27,339 bases of DNA from JABCZZ01 sp964454545 (GTDB lineage: Bacteria > Pseudomonadota > Alphaproteobacteria > Rickettsiales > JABCZZ01). Below the pieces are notes generated by a model. The model ran no database searches, was not told the DNA's origin, and worked only from the letters and a program-made list of their open reading frames with translations. Where the stretch lies: the NCBI GenBank assembly GCA_964454545.1, contig CAYVTI010000030.1:1-27339 (forward strand). The letters are read 5' to 3'. The position numbers and the translations under genes are program-made. The first letter of the stretch is position 1. Each line of letters starts with the position of its first letter. This document shows, piece after piece, positions 23,493 through 27,339 of the stretch.

Positions 23493-24338
23493 ATGTGCAA
23501 GCTGCGGTCCCCGGGGATTGAATACGATGCTCTCATCAAATTCATCGAATGCCTTTGCCGTATTACTGTCCACATCCCCATCGTATAAAATCATCAGCTC
23601 GTCCAGCTTTCCTAAACGGGAACGGGTATACTTGATACCTCCTTCGCAGGTAGTGTCGCCCTGCATATGAATTAGCTGTTCAATATATTCGGACAATCCG
23701 GAAATCTGTTTCATCTGATCTGCGGCATCGCACAACGGGGTAAAATTGTCCCTGCCGCCCCCCAGACAGGAACCGAATAACTCATATGCCTTTTTGGGAG
23801 CCTTCATAAAGAAACGGCAAGAAAATTCCCTGAGCACCGCTTCATCTTCCACCTGCCCGATTTCATATACATCTCTGCAATCCTTATCGCTCAAATATGC
23901 GATCATATTATCCACCTTCCGATCGGTAAGAGGCGCGGAAATATCAGGGCGCTCCACCAGCACGAGGCGGCTTTTATATTTAAATTTCAGGCAATCGAGC
24001 CTTTTTTCCCTTTTGATGCCATGCGTGATATCCGGGTTAGAAAGGATGCACTCCTCCTTTATATTCTTAAGCCACACATTCTGTTCATTGGCCATCTTTT
24101 CCAGTTTGGCTTCATAATTGGGATCTTTCTGCCCGCTGCGCTTGATTTTTTCAAAGGCAGCCGATAACCGCGCATTCAGATTCGCCAGATACTGATCGCG
24201 ACAGACAAGGTTTTCTATTTCCCCTTCCCTTTTACCGCAATCAATCCCGGTGCTTACATGAGACGCGGCAAACGTATTTACTGAAACGGAGAAAAACACA
24301 AGCGATAATAATACAATAACGCCGACAGATTTTTTCAT
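23493..24338 (-). CDS. Secreted LprI-like N-terminal part of the ankyrin protein
   Basis: 282 codons open into the gap. The chosen start (24338) gives a clear signal peptide (MKKSVGVIVLLSLVFFSVSV, likely cleaved after TFA). A segment with GIDCGKREGEIENLVCRDQYLANLNARL resembles the lysozyme inhibitor LprI / DUF1311 domain (paired Cys, then 'D..L...L..A'). Further Cys residues (near 86, 101, 142, 156, 173, 184 and 210) fit an oxidising periplasmic location. No Shine-Dalgarno is obvious. It is divergent from trmD, 95 bp apart. It is probably the same gene as the ankyrin part. Confidence 0.78.
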
Positions 24339-24433
24339 GTAGGAATATTTTCTTGGATATATTAAGGATATACACTTCATATATAGGAAAATTATCCCGC
24401 AAGTCACTATTATTGTGGTTATTTAAGAAGCCA

Positions 24434-25162
24434 ATGAATAACAAAAGATTTTCTGCTCTGGTACTTACGTTATTCCCGGAAATGTTTCCGGGGCCTCTCG
24501 GATATTCCCTTGCCGGTAAAGCCCTGCAAAACGGAATCTGGCATCTGGATACCATCCACATCCGGGATTTCGCCACGGACAGGCATAAAACGGTGGATGA
24601 CACGCCTTATGGAGGCGGCGCAGGCATGGTAATGCGGCCTGACATACTGGATCGGGCCATAAAAGAGGCAAAGAACAGGAAGCCGGGCGCTACCCCGATA
24701 TACTTTACTCCACGGGGAATGCCTTTTACCCAGAGAACCGCGCAGGAACTGTCACAGAGAGAGCTTATTCTCGTATGCGGCAGGTTCGAGGGGGTGGACG
24801 AGCGGGTATTGGAAGCGCATAAGCCGATTGAAATCAGCATCGGTGATTATGTGCTATCCGGCGGGGAAATGGCCGCTTTTGCGCTGCTCGATGCCTGCGT
24901 GCGCCTGCTGCCGGGAGTGATGGGGGACATGGGATCGGCCCATGAGGAAAGTTTTGCCTTAGCAGGTGATTTTGCTGGACTAATTGAATATCCTCATTAT
25001 ACTAGACCCTCGGTCTGGGAAGGCTGGGCGGTACCAGAGGTATTACTATCCGGGAACCACGAAAACATACGTAGCTGGCGTTTAAATCAGGCAGAGAACT
25101 TGACAAAAGCCTTAAGACCTGATTTATGGGCAGGCTACACAAAGAAAGATGATAGGGACTGA
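24434..25162 (+). CDS. trmD: tRNA (guanine-N1)-methyltransferase
   Basis: TrmD methylates G37 of tRNAs with SAM and prevents frameshifting. The 242-aa SPOUT protein begins MNNKRFSALVLTLFPEMFPGPL. It has DDTPYGGGAGMVM, then the knot region ISIGDYVLSGGEMAAFALLDACVRLLPG, and a C-terminal domain with TRPSVWEGWAVPEVLLSGNHENI. The frame runs to 24353, but the first 27 residues are unlike the family and AAGAAG precedes the ATG at 24434. rplS follows after 3 bp. The usual upstream partners rpsP and rimM are not here. Confidence 0.96.
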   Translation: MNNKRFSALVLTLFPEMFPGPLGYSLAGKALQNGIWHLDTIHIRDFATDRHKTVDDTPYGGGAGMVMRPDILDRAIKEAKNRKPGATPIYFTPRGMPFTQRTAQELSQRELILVCGRFEGVDERVLEAHKPIEISIGDYVLSGGEMAAFALLDACVRLLPGVMGDMGSAHEESFALAGDFAGLIEYPHYTRPSVWEGWAVPEVLLSGNHENIRSWRLNQAENLTKALRPDLWAGYTKKDDRD

Positions 25163-25165
25163 TTT

Positions 25166-25576
25166 ATGAACAGCTTGCAGAAACTCGAACAGGAATACAC
25201 CGCAAAACTTGCTGAAGGCAAGAAAATCCCTGATTTCGCCGCTGGCGACACTATTTGCGTCAACGTAAAGATCGTTGAAGGCGAAAATGAACGTATTCAG
25301 GCGTTTGAAGGCGTCTGCATTGCACGCAAGAACGCAGGCCTCAATTCATCCTTTACCGTCCGCAAAATTAGCCACGGTGAAGGCGTTGAGCGTATTTTCC
25401 CACTCTATTCACCGCGCGTTGACAGCATCGAAGTTGTCCGTCACGGCAACGTGCGCCGCGCAAAACTCTACTACCTGCGTGGCCTGACCGGCAAAGCTGC
25501 CCGAATTAAGGAAAAGAAGCGTGAGCTTCTGGCTGCCGAAACAGGTGGCGAAATTACTGCGGAAGAACAGCAATAG
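25166..25576 (+). CDS. rplS: 50S ribosomal protein bL19
   Basis: This is a 136-aa protein at the interface of the ribosomal subunits. The conserved core includes FAAGDTICVNVKIVEGENERIQAFEGVCIARKN, GVERIFPLYSPRVDSIEV and VRRAKLYYLRGLTGKAARIKE. The C-terminal extension of about 20 residues (acidic, Glu/Ala-rich) is longer than in E. coli but common in Alphaproteobacteria. It follows trmD by 3 bp. Its stop codon TAG is the start of a heptamer-repeat element. Confidence 0.97.
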   Translation: MNSLQKLEQEYTAKLAEGKKIPDFAAGDTICVNVKIVEGENERIQAFEGVCIARKNAGLNSSFTVRKISHGEGVERIFPLYSPRVDSIEVVRHGNVRRAKLYYLRGLTGKAARIKEKKRELLAAETGGEITAEEQQ

Positions 25577-25659
25577 GTGCTAGGTTCTAGGGACTAGGTT
25601 CTTGAATAGTTTAATTCTGCTAGCCTCTAGAACCTAGCACCTAGAACCCAGAACCTGTT
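25575..25659. repeat. Inverted heptamer-repeat element, copy D
   Basis: This is the cleanest copy. From 25575 the left arm reads AGGTGCT, AGGTTCT, AGGGACT, AGGTTCT without a break in period. The right arm on the complementary strand reads AGGTTCT, GGGTTCT, AGGTGCT, AGGTTCT, AGAGGCT. A perfect 16-bp inverted match links 25575-25590 with 25627-25642, separated by 36 nt. The element starts in the rplS stop codon and ends at the leuC start, filling the 83-bp spacer. Confidence 0.88.
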
Positions 25660-27060
25660 ATGAAAACCCTCTACGATAAAATCTTTGAATCCCATGTAGT
25701 CAACAGGTCCGATGACGGCACCTGTATCCTTTACATCGACTGCCACCTCATCCACGAGGTCACCAGCCCGCAGGCGTTTGAAGGCTTGCGCGTATCCCAC
25801 CGCAAGGTGCGCCGCCCGGATGCCACGTTTGCCGTGGCGGATCATAACGTCCCCACCACGCCCGACCGCAAGCAGGGTATCAAGGAACCTACCGCCCGTA
25901 TTCAGGTGCAGACGCTGGAAGACAACTGCCGTGAAGCAGGCATTACCTATTTCAAGATGGACGATAAACGCCAGGGCATCGTGCACATTGTCGGCCCTGA
26001 GCAGGGGCTCACCCAGCCGGGCATGACGATTGTCTGTGGCGACTCCCACACTGCCACCCATGGCGCGTTCGGCGCACTGGCATTTGGCATCGGCACCAGC
26101 GAAGTGGAGCATGTGCTTGCCACTCAGACGCTCATCCAGAAACATGCCAAGAACATGCTCGTACGTGTGGATGGAAAACTTCCTGTAGGTGTCACTGCCA
26201 AAGACATCGTGCTTGCCGTCATTGGTAAAATCGGTACAGCAGGCGGCACGGGCTACGTCATCGAATATGCTGGCGAAGCTATCAAAGGTCTTTCGATGGA
26301 AGGCCGCATGACCATCTGCAATATGTCGATTGAAGCTGGTGCGCGCGCTGGGTTGATTGCGCCGGATGAAACTACGTTTGCTTATATCAAAGGCCGCCCC
26401 CATGCTCCGCAGGGCGCAGACTGGGATAAGGCTGTAGCTTACTGGAAAACACTCGTTTCTGATGCGGGTGCAAAATACGATACCACTGTTGTGCTGAATG
26501 CAGCTAAAATCGAGCCGCAGGTCACATGGGGCACCAGCCCGCAGGACGTATTGCCCATCACTGGCAGCGTACCTGATCCCAAACAGGAAAAAGATGAAGG
26601 CCGCCGCAGAAGCATAGAGCGCGCGCTTGACTATATGGGCCTTGCTGCCGGAACCAGACTTACCGAAGTGCCGATTGATAAAGTATTCATCGGCTCCTGT
26701 ACCAATGGCCGCATTGAGGATTTCCGTGAAGCAGCAAAAATCGCCAAAGGCCACCATGTCGCAAGCAATGTGAAGCTTGCTATGATCGTGCCCGGTTCCG
26801 GCCTTGTGAAGGAGCAGGCGGAAAAAGAAGGGCTCGACAAGATTTTCATCGAAGCGGGATTTGAATGGCGCGAACCGGGGTGCTCCATGTGCCTCGCCAT
26901 GAACGCCGACAAGCTTTCACCGGGTGAGCGCTGCGCCTCCACCTCTAACCGTAACTTTGAAGGTCGCCAGGGCCGCGGCGGCCGTACGCACCTGATGAGC
27001 CCAGCTATGGCCGCTGCTGCTGCGATTACGGGGAAGTTGGCGGATGTGAGGAAATTCTAA
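25660..27060 (+). CDS. leuC: 3-isopropylmalate dehydratase large subunit
   Basis: LeuC, with LeuD, isomerises 2-isopropylmalate to 3-isopropylmalate in leucine synthesis. It is a 466-aa aconitase-family protein. The [4Fe-4S] ligands are Cys347 (GSCTNGR) and Cys408 and Cys411 (PGCSMC). Other family stretches are DCHLIHEVTSPQAFEGL, VCGDSHTATHGAFGALAFGIG and SNRNFEGRQG. Length is standard. No Shine-Dalgarno is visible upstream because the repeat element runs up to the ATG; translation may depend on coupling or leader structure. leuD is not in the window. Confidence 0.97.
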   Translation: MKTLYDKIFESHVVNRSDDGTCILYIDCHLIHEVTSPQAFEGLRVSHRKVRRPDATFAVADHNVPTTPDRKQGIKEPTARIQVQTLEDNCREAGITYFKMDDKRQGIVHIVGPEQGLTQPGMTIVCGDSHTATHGAFGALAFGIGTSEVEHVLATQTLIQKHAKNMLVRVDGKLPVGVTAKDIVLAVIGKIGTAGGTGYVIEYAGEAIKGLSMEGRMTICNMSIEAGARAGLIAPDETTFAYIKGRPHAPQGADWDKAVAYWKTLVSDAGAKYDTTVVLNAAKIEPQVTWGTSPQDVLPITGSVPDPKQEKDEGRRRSIERALDYMGLAAGTRLTEVPIDKVFIGSCTNGRIEDFREAAKIAKGHHVASNVKLAMIVPGSGLVKEQAEKEGLDKIFIEAGFEWREPGCSMCLAMNADKLSPGERCASTSNRNFEGRQGRGGRTHLMSPAMAAAAAITGKLADVRKF

Positions 27061-27061
27061 A

Positions 27062-27339
27062 ATGTCCGATCATTCTCCAAATAATAAGTTATCTGAAGAG
27101 GAGAGGGAGATATTATTGGCTCTTTTGGATAACCATTCTGAGAATTTAGAATTTACGAAAAACCGTAATTACAATTTACTGATATTCTACTCGGCTATAT
27201 GCGCTTTTCTTATGCATGAACGCTTTATGAATAATTTCATATGCTTCTTGCTAATCGTAGGCATGGGTTTTTCCATATATAATATTCTTTATAATGGTCG
27301 AGCCATCAACCAAAGAAGAGATTCCGTTGAAAAAATACT
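27062..27339 (+). CDS. Small membrane protein, unknown, runs off window
   Basis: One base after the leuC stop an ATG at 27062 opens a frame that continues past the window end (92 codons visible). A GAGG stretch at the leuC 3' end could serve as Shine-Dalgarno. It begins MSDHSPNNKLSEEEREILLA, an acidic soluble part of about 38 residues, then two closely spaced hydrophobic segments (about residues 40-51 and 57-75), then a basic stretch (NGRAINQRRDS). I recognise no family. The DNA is clearly more AT-rich than leuC. Confidence 0.6.
   Translation, partial: MSDHSPNNKLSEEEREILLALLDNHSENLEFTKNRNYNLLIFYSAICAFLMHERFMNNFICFLLIVGMGFSIYNILYNGRAINQRRDSVEKI

Noticed and set aside
25083..25126. 9-bp inverted repeat TAAATCAGG / CCTGATTTA near the 3' end of trmD, a possible attenuator before rplS
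   Set aside because: It lies in conserved trmD coding sequence, and a few such 9-bp repeats are expected by chance in 27 kb. Nothing else supports regulation.
25627..26757. 376-codon open frame on the minus strand opposite leuC
   Set aside because: It is antisense to leuC with the Cys, His and Arg pattern of a shadow frame, and no plausible start context.

Overview
The window looks like a chromosomal segment of an alphaproteobacterium, probably from a draft or metagenome assembly because it carries two runs of exactly ten Ns (1375-1384 and 23483-23492). The assignment is an inference from gene content and order: hupB followed by tRNA-Val, ppiD-like followed by trpE-trpG, a YfgM-like protein followed by bamB and der, trmD-rplS-leuC, a maeB malic enzyme with a fused phosphotransacetylase-like domain, and astA-astD. 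No rRNA and no CRISPR array is present. I cannot place it below class level.

Layout. Positions 1-500 hold tails of three different recombinases or transposases (serine recombinase on the minus strand, IS481-like and IS1595-like transposases on the plus strand), packed end to end. Positions 555-1950 hold a doubtful small ORF, rpsU with a terminator, a palindrome-rich spot broken by an assembly gap, tRNA-Val(TAC) and hupB. Positions 2328-3891 hold two overlapping plus-strand genes, a sterol desaturase/fatty acid hydroxylase family membrane enzyme and an AIM24-family protein. ribF and a MaoC-type dehydratase gene lie on the minus strand at 4039-5472. A ppiD-trpE-trpG cluster with translational overlaps follows on the plus strand (5560-9514). 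It runs head-on, with 5 bp between stop codons, into a long minus-strand block read in the order mutS, guaA, yfgM-like, bamB-like, der (17238 down to 9520). maeB is divergent from mutS. A 120-aa unknown coiled-coil protein converges on astD. A secreted LprI-like plus ankyrin-repeat gene, interrupted by the second gap, precedes astA and astD on the minus strand. trmD, rplS, leuC and the start of a small AT-rich membrane protein gene close the window.

Functional themes are mostly housekeeping: translation (rpsU, rplS, trmD, der, tRNA-Val), envelope biogenesis (PpiD-like chaperone, BamB-like lipoprotein, YfgM-like TPR protein), cofactors and nucleotides (ribF, guaA), amino acids (trpEG, leuC, astAD), repair (mutS) and central carbon metabolism (maeB).

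The most unusual structure is not a protein. Four intergenic spacers (4967-5034, 10879-10937, 17241-17307, 25575-25659) are built of degenerate 7-bp tandem repeats arranged as two inverted arms. The units differ from locus to locus (AGGTTAC/AGGTTGT, TTGTTAG, GGGTTAT-like, AGGTTCT) but keep the same period and overall shape. At three loci the repeat fills essentially the whole spacer between co-directional genes and leaves no obvious Shine-Dalgarno site for the downstream gene. This looks like a family of inverted heptanucleotide repeats and is the best lead in the window.
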